Source of the DNA: Microbacteriaceae bacterium
GTDB taxonomy: Bacteria; Actinomycetota; Actinomycetes; Actinomycetales; Microbacteriaceae
Assembly (NCBI GenBank): GCA_947453465.1
Contig: CANGGL010000006.1
Coordinates: forward strand, 1-46,857
Direction of reading: 5' to 3'
DNA: 46,857 nt
The translations under genes and the position numbers were made by a program. Of this stretch, positions 35,006-42,786 are shown one piece after another. Within the stretch, counting starts at the first letter, position 1, and each line of letters begins with the position of its first letter. A model generated the notes under the pieces. That model was not told the origin of the DNA. It made no database searches and saw nothing but the letters and a program-made list of their open reading frames with translations.

Positions 35006-36256
35006 TTACTTCTTAGCCTTGCCTGCACCACAGGTGTAAGCGGTGACCTTTGAGACCTTCTTGGTCTTGAGGTCAACACAGGTTAGCTTCGCCTTCACAG
35101 CCCACTTCTTGTACTTAGGGTTGCGGATGATCTTGAAGTTTGGCTTTGAGTAGCTGTAACCAGATGAGTCGATGATGATTTTGTTGTTCTTCACAGCAAC
35201 CTTGGTAAGCGCAGCTGAGCTTCCACCCTCTTCGGTAGTGATCTGAACGGTGAGAGCCGAAGCAGCATCCTTAGGGTTGGTTAGGCCCCAAAGAAGAAGC
35301 GCATCGTTCACCGGAATCGAAGCCTTGTAGAAACCCTTGTTCACGGTCACGCCATCCTTGGCAAAGTGAGGTGCCGACGCTGTCCATGAAAGCGACTTGG
35401 TCGCTTCGTCCCAAACCGGGGTCGAGGTTCCACATGAGCCGTTGGTGCCAACTGCCATGTTGCCTGAAACGCCATCAACACCGAAGCCCATGTCATCGTT
35501 AGCAACGATGATGGTTGCCTGCAGCTGAGAAACGTTGGCGATTGCAACGCCAGCCTCACCTGAGCAAGCACTCACCTTGTCGGCGATTGCAACCGGTACT
35601 GCTGAACCAGAGATGGTCAAGGTGTTGCCCTGAGCATCGGTGCCCTTGGTTACTGAGATTGAGTTGCCGATACCGACAGTTACGTCAGTGATGGCAGCAC
35701 CAACGCGAACCTTGATGGTGATGATGTCATCTGGGCTCAGCGAAACCGCATACTTGGCGTTGTCAGCCTGGTTTGCCTGGGTGGTCGCGTTTGAGGTTGG
35801 GTCAACCTTTACTGGGCGAACATCGAAAAATAGGTGGTTGGTGAAAGCGTTAGCTGCCTTCACATCAACGAAAAGGCCGTCATAACCAAGGGCGTTGCGG
35901 CCATCGGCAGACCAGGTCTCAGTTGACCAGCGGCCTGCAACGGCAGCGCCTGCAACCGAAGTAACAACGGCTGGCTTGTCGGTGGCGTCAGCGGTGCCGG
36001 TGGTTGCCGGTGCTGCCGGAGTGGCCACCGCCCCCAGGGCAACGCCTGACTTAGCGAAGGTAAGTGGCTCGCCCTGAGCCATGCCAAGTGACTGAATCGA
36101 GACTGACTCGACACAGAAGGTGACCCAAGTTTCGTCACAGGCTTTGAATGAAGTTTTTGGCACTGCAAAGGTCGGGGCAGCTGTTGCTGCTGAGACCGGA
36201 GCTAGTGCTGCGCCGACCAAAATGGCCGAGGCAATGATTGCTTTAATGCGGTTCAT
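35006..36256 (-). CDS. Secreted Ala/Thr-rich protein with C-terminal module, 416 aa
   Basis: The function is unknown. The signal peptide is MNRIKAIIASAILVGAALAPVSAATAA. The mature protein is rich in Ala, Thr and Val and beta-prone. Its C-terminal part (SSGYSYSKPNFKIIRNPKY) aligns with the beta-segment of the seven paralogues, and the tail KLTCVDLKTKKVSK...YTCGAGKAKK is a degenerate version of the two-cysteine tail. It interrupts the array on the opposite strand between paralogues 2 and 3. Its leader reads GGGGG-TTTCATTC-ATG. It is diverged from the 525-aa family over most of its length and is closer in plan to the 27997 protein. Confidence 0.82.
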   Translation of the reverse strand: MNRIKAIIASAILVGAALAPVSAATAAPTFAVPKTSFKACDETWVTFCVESVSIQSLGMAQGEPLTFAKSGVALGAVATPAAPATTGTADATDKPAVVTSVAGAAVAGRWSTETWSADGRNALGYDGLFVDVKAANAFTNHLFFDVRPVKVDPTSNATTQANQADNAKYAVSLSPDDIITIKVRVGAAITDVTVGIGNSISVTKGTDAQGNTLTISGSAVPVAIADKVSACSGEAGVAIANVSQLQATIIVANDDMGFGVDGVSGNMAVGTNGSCGTSTPVWDEATKSLSWTASAPHFAKDGVTVNKGFYKASIPVNDALLLWGLTNPKDAASALTVQITTEEGGSSAALTKVAVKNNKIIIDSSGYSYSKPNFKIIRNPKYKKWAVKAKLTCVDLKTKKVSKVTAYTCGAGKAKK

Positions 36257-36441
36257 GAATGAAACCCCCAGTTTCTAAAGTGGTGCAAAGCACGTCTGCC
36301 GTGCTTCCCCAAGTTCTGCCTAAACGGGCATTGTTTTAAGCGTAGCGGAAATGCCCAAACCGAGCCGAGTTCGTTATAAAAACGGCATTTTGACGAATCT
36401 CGTAACCGGTAATCTTAAAGTCACGAACTTGGGGGTTTTCG
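36257..36441. promoter_or_regulatory. Divergent promoter region between the 35006 and 36442 genes
   Basis: This is a 185-bp gap. A G5 tract faces each gene: GGGGGTTTCATTC before 36256 on the minus strand, and GGGGGTTTTCG (36431-36441) before 36442. A TAATCT hexamer at 36410-36415 is a possible -10 for the plus-strand operon of paralogues 3-7. No clear operator was seen. Confidence 0.5.
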
Positions 36442-38022
36442 ATGAATAAGCGCTCGCGCATCCTTGCTACTGTCACGGCAGTGGCACTAGCCATTGGAGT
36501 TCCGAACGCCGCTGCCTTAGCCGACAGCTGGGCGGTTCCACAGCCAAACACTGCGCCGTCGGATGGCAGCTGGGTAGTCGTGAACGAATCCGGCGGCTTC
36601 GACCTTTGGTCTACTCGAGAATCACACCGAGGTGGCAGCGAGGGATACATTTGCGCAAACGGACTTGGCACGCTGTCTTGCGACTTCACAGATCAGGTTT
36701 GGCATTTCACGGGCTCTCAAATTTTGCCTTTTTGTGTGACAGATGACCAGGAAAACTGCCTCGAGGGCATTTCGGCCATAAAGGCCGACGGCGCAGTTGT
36801 CCAAGGTAAGTTTCTTCACACCGTAGAAGGCGAAAAGTGGAAGGCCGTACCTGAAACTGGTCTTTATGAGGCGACTATGCCTGCCCTTTTCGAAATTCCT
36901 GGCGTGAAGAACAGCAGCGGAGCTGCCACCTACGTTGTTGTTGTTAAGACCAGCCTCGAATTCGACCAGTCAACCAAGAAGTTCGTCACTCGTTCGATGT
37001 CTGCCAATGTTTTTGGCTATTCGACGAAAACTTCAGGCTCCCAACCGACTAGGACTGAGGCGAAAATCGATTCCGACGGCATTAGCCGCATTTATCAGTT
37101 TCATGACCCAAATTGTCTATTCACTGAGACCAACGTGTGTGGAATCGAACAAGATTTCCCTAAGGACACAGCCTTTCAAGTTACGGCGCGAATCCCAAAT
37201 GAGGTGGCCGGTTGGTTCCATGGCCGCATGACCCATCAGGAAATTGCCATTGACAAATTTTCCGCGACAAACAACAAAGTTTCGATAAAGGCGAACCCGG
37301 CAGACGTTGCGCGCATGGCAGTTATTGCTACACGTGCCAACTCTTCAGAAACTGCTCAAGCTATGTTGATGCACCGCGGCGGACACGGCGGTTACACAGC
37401 ATTCAACGGAAATAGCATCAAGGACTTTTGGGCAACCGAGGGCGCTGAGGCATTCTTCGCGCTCAACGAATGGCGAGACGAGATGAAAGACACGGCGGCC
37501 GGAATATCAACGGAATGGAACTTTGCAACCGTTGGCAGTCAACCCGGAAATCAGTGCATGAAGGACACAGCCAAGGTGCTTGGAATGGTGACTACCAACG
37601 CGACGCTTTATAGCGGCGCAGCGCCCGAGTTCACCGGTGGCCAACTGAAGTACACGGTCGGCGGGCTTCATTATCAGCCAGATGGCAGGAGTCTTAACGA
37701 AGGTACTTATGACCTACTTATGCGATCGGATGTTGCCCGATGCCTATATGGCTTCAGCAAGGCCCCAATCTCAGCAACCATTTCAGTCGTCGGCGAAGGT
37801 GGCGAAAGCAAGGTTGCAACGACCGTTTTAAATGAAAAAGATGGTTGGCTGCACCTAGCTGCCTATGGCTTTAGTTTCAGCTCGCCAACGATTTCAGTTA
37901 AGCTCACGCAGGCCGGTTCGACTTCGGCTAAAAAGACCACAGTCACTTGTGCCAAGGGCAAGCTGACCAAGAAGATAACTGCAGTTGGGCCGAAGTGCCC
38001 TGCCGGTTACAAGAAGAAGTAG
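36442..38022 (+). CDS. Tandem secreted paralogue 3 (526 aa)
   Basis: This is the head gene of the second run of the family (paralogues 3 to 7). The signal peptide is MNKRSRILATVTAVALAIGVPNAAALA. Shared marks are CANGLGTLSC, CVTDDQENC, CLFTETNVC, GWFHGR near residue 255, QCMKDTAK and VTTNATLY. The RCLYGFSKAPISATI block, GFSFSSPTISVKL and tail CAKGKLTKK...CPAGYKKK complete the pattern. The start is preceded by GGGGGTTTTCG instead of a purine-rich Shine-Dalgarno. The C-terminal third is far better conserved with the other copies than the N-terminal two thirds. The product is probably exported and surface or matrix associated (inference). Confidence 0.85.
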   Translation: MNKRSRILATVTAVALAIGVPNAAALADSWAVPQPNTAPSDGSWVVVNESGGFDLWSTRESHRGGSEGYICANGLGTLSCDFTDQVWHFTGSQILPFCVTDDQENCLEGISAIKADGAVVQGKFLHTVEGEKWKAVPETGLYEATMPALFEIPGVKNSSGAATYVVVVKTSLEFDQSTKKFVTRSMSANVFGYSTKTSGSQPTRTEAKIDSDGISRIYQFHDPNCLFTETNVCGIEQDFPKDTAFQVTARIPNEVAGWFHGRMTHQEIAIDKFSATNNKVSIKANPADVARMAVIATRANSSETAQAMLMHRGGHGGYTAFNGNSIKDFWATEGAEAFFALNEWRDEMKDTAAGISTEWNFATVGSQPGNQCMKDTAKVLGMVTTNATLYSGAAPEFTGGQLKYTVGGLHYQPDGRSLNEGTYDLLMRSDVARCLYGFSKAPISATISVVGEGGESKVATTVLNEKDGWLHLAAYGFSFSSPTISVKLTQAGSTSAKKTTVTCAKGKLTKKITAVGPKCPAGYKKK

Positions 38023-38025
38023 GAA

Positions 38026-39621
38026 TTGAACTTGAAGGCATCACATAACCTCATTGCTGGTCTTGCTGGCCTTCTAATGCTCGGCTCAGCCTTGCCTGCA
38101 TTTGCCGCGGATCGCTACAACCCGATGGACACCCCGGCTCAACCTGGAACCCACCAAGGCACTGGCCAGGTCATCACCTCGATCGTCGACGGTGGCGGTG
38201 GCGGTGGCGAAAATGACCTAGTCATTCAACCGGGAGCCGTCGAAGCAGGCGGAACACGCGGAGAGTGGCTTCACTGCTATGGTTCGGGCGACCCAACTTG
38301 TGATTACAACAAGCCTGGCATCGACATTTTGTCTTGGGTCATTTTGCCTAACTGCTCAAATACATCCTCGCCTTATTGTGTGAAATCGCTAGAGGTTGCC
38401 GCGCCGGGCGAAGAGCTGAAACCTGCCGAGTTCCTTGGTGAGGCAAAAAAGGGCCTCATTATCCCGGGCGACCCGGCAACGGGGTTAATCCAGTCCGGTC
38501 GACCATCGCTTTTCGATGCTACAAATGCCGCAAATGCCGGCGGTTCAACAACCTATTCGGTGACAGTAGTTGCCACTTCTCACTTCAATCAGGGAACCAG
38601 GCAATATCAAATAACGGATCTAAACGCCTCAATTGTGGCCTACAAGAACGAGGCGGGGCAATATCAGGCGAGCTACTTCGATAAGAGCCAGAAACCTGGT
38701 ATGGCACGTCGCGGAGGCGGTGACATGTCAGTTTGCGCGTTCTATGAGGATGGCAATTGCGGCCGCATTCAGGATTTCACTTCGGGGACTCGCTTCAAAC
38801 TTCAAATGGTGATTCCTAAGGCTGTCGGCGGTTGGTTCCAGGGCCGAATGAAGGATCCACAGATCGCTGTCGATTCTTCCTCAACTCTTGGCAACGCCGT
38901 GACCATTGAAGCCGAACCAGTGACGGTTCCGCGCATGGCGGTTGTTCGAAACTTCAGCGATTACACCACCGAAGAGAAGACCTGGTTCCAAAACAACGGC
39001 AGTTGGGGCTCCGGTGGCAAAATCGGCACCGGTCCGCTAGCCGGTCAGTACAACGTTTTCGATGTGGTTGATTTCTACCGTCCTTTCGCCAAGGACACGG
39101 CTTCAGGCGTTCAGACTTTCTGGTATCTGGGAACCGTGATGGGAGGTCCGGGTAGCCCATGTCTCTCCGACACTTCAAAACTTATGGGCGTAGTGACAAC
39201 CAACGCTATGGGTTTCGACGGTCGTTCGCCAGCCTTTGAAAACGGCTACCTGAACTACCGGGTTACCGGTTTTCACTTCATGCCAGATGGCACTACCCCG
39301 GTTCAAGGAACATATGACTTATTGATGTCGAGTGACGCTGCCAGATGCCTTTATGGCTTCTCAAAGGCTCCAATCTCGGCAACAGTTTCAGTCGTAGGCG
39401 GTGACTCGAATTCTGTCGCGACCACGGTGGTTAGCGAAAAGAATGGTTGGCTAAAAATGGCCGCCTATGGCTTCACTTTCAGCCAGAAGACACTGAGCGT
39501 GCACATGACACAGGTCAAGGCGCCAGCCGTCAAGAAAACAATTACCTGCGTTAAGGGGAAAGTCACTAAGAAAGTGACGGCGATTAATGCGTCCTGCCCT
39601 GCTGGCTATCAGAAGAAGTAG
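38026..39621 (+). CDS. Tandem secreted paralogue 4 (about 530 aa)
   Basis: The signal peptide is HNLIAGLAGLLMLGSALPAFAA. A Gly-rich stretch (DGGGGGGEND) follows and is unique to this copy. The cysteine pairs are CYGSGDPTC, CSNTSSPYC and CAFYEDGNC. The GWFQGR motif is near residue 268, with CLSDTSK, VTTNAM, RCLYGFSKAPISATV and the tail CVKGKVTKK...CPAGYQKK after it. The start is uncertain: TTG 38026 is 3 nt after the previous TAG, while TTG 38032 has better spacing from AGGA. The ribosome-binding site is formed by the end of the preceding gene (AAGTAGGA). Confidence 0.84.
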   Translation: MNLKASHNLIAGLAGLLMLGSALPAFAADRYNPMDTPAQPGTHQGTGQVITSIVDGGGGGGENDLVIQPGAVEAGGTRGEWLHCYGSGDPTCDYNKPGIDILSWVILPNCSNTSSPYCVKSLEVAAPGEELKPAEFLGEAKKGLIIPGDPATGLIQSGRPSLFDATNAANAGGSTTYSVTVVATSHFNQGTRQYQITDLNASIVAYKNEAGQYQASYFDKSQKPGMARRGGGDMSVCAFYEDGNCGRIQDFTSGTRFKLQMVIPKAVGGWFQGRMKDPQIAVDSSSTLGNAVTIEAEPVTVPRMAVVRNFSDYTTEEKTWFQNNGSWGSGGKIGTGPLAGQYNVFDVVDFYRPFAKDTASGVQTFWYLGTVMGGPGSPCLSDTSKLMGVVTTNAMGFDGRSPAFENGYLNYRVTGFHFMPDGTTPVQGTYDLLMSSDAARCLYGFSKAPISATVSVVGGDSNSVATTVVSEKNGWLKMAAYGFTFSQKTLSVHMTQVKAPAVKKTITCVKGKVTKKVTAINASCPAGYQKK

Positions 39622-39627
39622 GACACT

Positions 39628-41196
39628 TTGCGTAAAAAATCCGCCATCACTCTGGCACTTGTTTCGGCGCTCACGCTCTGTCCTGTTGTGGCTTTAGCGG
39701 CAGATCAGTATGCGCCTGACCGTGTCGAGATGCTGCCACGCGATTCTAAAGTCTTGGTGATGATCACCGAAGAAGGGCTAGTCAACAACGAGTCTGGCAT
39801 GGTCATTCAAAACCGCCAGTTTGACCCAGCGAATCCGCATCCTGGGCCCTGGTGTACCTCAACGAAAGTCTCAACCTGTGACCTTTCAAAAGCAGAGCAG
39901 GACATACTCGCTAGCTCCATCTTGCCAATGTGTGTCGCGGCAAATGACCCGGCATGCATCGAAAAACTTGAACTGGCACCGGCCGGTGGCGATTTTGTAG
40001 AAGCCAAGTATGAACGTACGGCGACTGGTGGGTTTCTCCACGATGCAGATCCAAAGTTGAACCTTCTTCAGGGTGCAGCAGGCTCTATTTTCGATGCGCC
40101 ATCGGTTCCAAGCGCTAGTGGAACCTCTAAATACGCTGTTGTCTTAAAGGTCGGGCAGAATTTTAGTCATGCAGCTGGAAAGTTCAACTCGCCGGAATCC
40201 ATCAAGGCCATGGTTGTTCCGGTGCGCGATGACACCGGTGCCCAGTATGGAAACATCGCTGCTGATGGAAGTGGTGGAGGCGCCACAAACGTGTGTGCCT
40301 ATTTTGACGTTGGGCACTGCGGCATTCCCCAGGATTTCGCGGATGGGACTAAAGTCAGGCTCTCTATTCGCGCACCTAAGACTCTCGGAGGATGGTTTCG
40401 GGGCCGAATCAAAAGTCCGAATATCTCAGTCGAATCAGCAAATAGTTCGAGCAACCGAATTGTGATGGAGGGCGAATCTAACAACGTTGCCCGACTTGCT
40501 TATGTGCAAGAAAAAGTAACTATGACTGATGATGATCGCAACTTCCTCAGCACAACCTCTAACTGGGGAAGTCAGGCAGGAATCGCTTATGGATTCGACG
40601 GTAGTGAACAGAAGGCTCCAGAGCTTATTGACCACTTCCGCACAAAAATGAAAGACACGGCAACCGGCACTAGTTCTTTTTGGACAATGGGCACGATCCC
40701 AGGTGGTTACGGAAGTGGCTGTCTGTCGGACACATCCAAGGTATTGGGGATTGTGACCACCAATGCGATGGCATACGAAGGCTCGGCGCCGTCGTTTAGA
40801 AATGGTGAGTTGGACTACAAGGTAGCCGGTCTTCACTACCTGCCCGATGGCAAGGATGAAGTCCAAGGCTCATACAACTTAGTTTTGCGAAGCGAAACCG
40901 CCCGTTGCCTCTATGGCTTCAACAAGGCGCCAATCTCAGCCAAGATCTCGGTCACCTCAGCATCTGGGGAGGCGAAAGTTGCCACCACGGTTATGTCTGA
41001 AAAAGATGGCTGGGTCAAACTCGCTGCTTATGGCTTCACCTTCAGCTCGCCAACAATTTCGGTGAAACTAACCCAAGAGGGTTCAGCTTCTGCACCATCG
41101 GCCAAGAAGACTACTATCACCTGCACCAACGGCAAACTAACTAAGAAGGTCACCTCGGTTGGCCCTAAGTGCCCAGTCGGATATAAGAAGAAGTAG
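39628..41196 (+). CDS. Tandem secreted paralogue 5 (522 aa)
   Basis: It has a TTG start and the signal peptide MRKKSAITLALVSALTLCPVVALAA. Cysteine pairs are CTSTKVSTC, CVAANDPAC and CAYFDVGHC. The GWFRGR motif is near residue 254, with CLSDTSK, VTTNAMAY, a RCLYGFNKAPISAKI block, GFTFSSPTISVKL and the tail CTNGKLTKK...CPVGYKKK. It starts 6 nt after the preceding stop (TAG-GACACT-TTG), again using the stop codon region as ribosome-binding site. An additional Cys in the signal peptide (TLCPV) is not in a clear lipobox context. Confidence 0.84.
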   Translation: MRKKSAITLALVSALTLCPVVALAADQYAPDRVEMLPRDSKVLVMITEEGLVNNESGMVIQNRQFDPANPHPGPWCTSTKVSTCDLSKAEQDILASSILPMCVAANDPACIEKLELAPAGGDFVEAKYERTATGGFLHDADPKLNLLQGAAGSIFDAPSVPSASGTSKYAVVLKVGQNFSHAAGKFNSPESIKAMVVPVRDDTGAQYGNIAADGSGGGATNVCAYFDVGHCGIPQDFADGTKVRLSIRAPKTLGGWFRGRIKSPNISVESANSSSNRIVMEGESNNVARLAYVQEKVTMTDDDRNFLSTTSNWGSQAGIAYGFDGSEQKAPELIDHFRTKMKDTATGTSSFWTMGTIPGGYGSGCLSDTSKVLGIVTTNAMAYEGSAPSFRNGELDYKVAGLHYLPDGKDEVQGSYNLVLRSETARCLYGFNKAPISAKISVTSASGEAKVATTVMSEKDGWVKLAAYGFTFSSPTISVKLTQEGSASAPSAKKTTITCTNGKLTKKVTSVGPKCPVGYKKK

Positions 41197-41202
41197 GACC
41201 CA

Positions 41203-42780
41203 TTGAAACTCTTAATTCGATCATTGGCGATGGCAGGTGCACTAGTTCTTGTTTCATCAACTACTGCGGTTGCCAAGGATGCCTGGGCTCTAGATAACTA
41301 TCCCGAAGCGACTATGGCGGCTGACATGGCGGCGGGCATTCAGCGGGTAAATGTGTCTGAAGATGGCCAATATGTCACGACCTCAAGCATGTACGCACAG
41401 TGGAAAAGCGCCGACGGTCGCGATGACTTTGGCTTGTGCACAAACGTCGCCAAGGATGATTGCGGAAAATCGAACCTAAGCCGTATCTTCGGAACCTCGC
41501 TGTTGCCAATTTGCGGCGATGTCGTTGAGAGCTGCATCAAGGGCCTAGAGGTCTATAAAGAAGGCGCCGCGCCTGAGGCTGCAAAACTGGTTAAGCAGAT
41601 TCCTACTTTCAAAACCGAGGGTGACCCAAGGGCCGGAATCCCGCAGGGCTCAGGACTGAGCGTATTTTCAGCTCCCAACGCGCCACACACGGGTGGTAGC
41701 GAATACACCGTTATGGCGGCAGTTTCTTGGGAGTTCCGCGATGGAGAGGCTTACATCCAACAGGTTCGGATTAAGGTCTCAGGTACATCGGAGCAAGCAA
41801 ACCAGCAAGCGAGATTGCAATATCCAGGTGTTTGCACCTCTCCTGTCGGCTCAATGAACGCGGGCCAGCGAACTCCTTGCGGTGGCCCTGGGGGGCCAGC
41901 TTGCGTTTATCACCTGGTGGGCTTCTGCGGCAAAGAGCAAGAGCTTTCTCCGAATACCCGCATCAAGCTGAGCTTGCAGGTGCCCAATCAGCTAGTCGGC
42001 TGGTTCCAAGGCCGCCTCAAAGATCCGAGTGTAGAGATTTCGCCAATCGACGCTCACTACAACAAACTGTCGATTGATGCTGCTGCGGTGACTGTGCCAA
42101 GGCTCTTTGTGAAATATGACACTAAGAAGTTTGGCAATGCCCTCGAAGGCGTTTCATACGGCACAAGTGGCCTAGATGTCAAAGAAATTGAGGCGAGCAG
42201 CGACAAGACTCGCGATGTGATTCGCAAGCTAACTCTTGCCGACAATGACACTGCTACGGCAACATCAACTCTCTGGACTGTTGCCACATTAAACTCCGGC
42301 GGTAACCCGTGTTTCGCCGACACCAGCAAGGTTGTCGGAATCGTGACCACTAATGCGATGGCCTACCTGGGTTCCGCTCCGGAGTTCAAGACCGGCTCAC
42401 TGAGCTATCAGGTTGCGGGAACGCACTATCTTCCGGACGGGGTCACCCCTAGCGAGGGCACCTATGACTTGGTTATGCGGTCTGAAACAGCACGCTGCCT
42501 CTATGGCTTTAGCAAGGCTCCGATCTCGGCCACGATCTCTGTGGTGTCTGACAAGGGTGAAAACAAGGTAGCAACAACTGTGATCAGTGAGAAAAATGGA
42601 TGGTTGAAACTAGCTGCCTACGGCTTCACGTTCAGCTCTCCAACTGTCTCGGTGAAACTATCTCAGGCTGGTGCAGTTGCTTCAGCCAAGAAAACCACGA
42701 TCGCCTGTGTTAGGGGAAAGCTCACCAAAAAGATCACCTCTGTTGGGCCGAAGTGCCCTGCCAGTTACAAGAAGAAGTAA
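41203..42780 (+). CDS. Tandem secreted paralogue 6 (525 aa)
   Basis: It has a TTG start 6 nt after the preceding TAG (AAGTAGGACCCA-TTG) and the signal peptide LLIRSLAMAGALVLVSSTTAVA. It has more cysteines than its sisters in the middle region: CTSPVGSMNAGQRTPC followed by CVYHLVGFC. This suggests one extra disulfide in an insertion before GWFQGR (near residue 266). The rest follows the family: CFADTSK, VTTNAMAY, RCLYGFSKAPISATI, GFTFSSPTVSVKL, and tail CVRGKLTKK...CPASYKKK. Confidence 0.84.
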   Translation: MKLLIRSLAMAGALVLVSSTTAVAKDAWALDNYPEATMAADMAAGIQRVNVSEDGQYVTTSSMYAQWKSADGRDDFGLCTNVAKDDCGKSNLSRIFGTSLLPICGDVVESCIKGLEVYKEGAAPEAAKLVKQIPTFKTEGDPRAGIPQGSGLSVFSAPNAPHTGGSEYTVMAAVSWEFRDGEAYIQQVRIKVSGTSEQANQQARLQYPGVCTSPVGSMNAGQRTPCGGPGGPACVYHLVGFCGKEQELSPNTRIKLSLQVPNQLVGWFQGRLKDPSVEISPIDAHYNKLSIDAAAVTVPRLFVKYDTKKFGNALEGVSYGTSGLDVKEIEASSDKTRDVIRKLTLADNDTATATSTLWTVATLNSGGNPCFADTSKVVGIVTTNAMAYLGSAPEFKTGSLSYQVAGTHYLPDGVTPSEGTYDLVMRSETARCLYGFSKAPISATISVVSDKGENKVATTVISEKNGWLKLAAYGFTFSSPTVSVKLSQAGAVASAKKTTIACVRGKLTKKITSVGPKCPASYKKK

Positions 42781-42786
42781 CTTACC

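Noticed and set aside
41340-41540. Short antisense ORFs throughout the paralogue array as possible antisense regulators
   Set aside because: They differ from copy to copy, lack start signals and are explained by codon bias of the sense genes.
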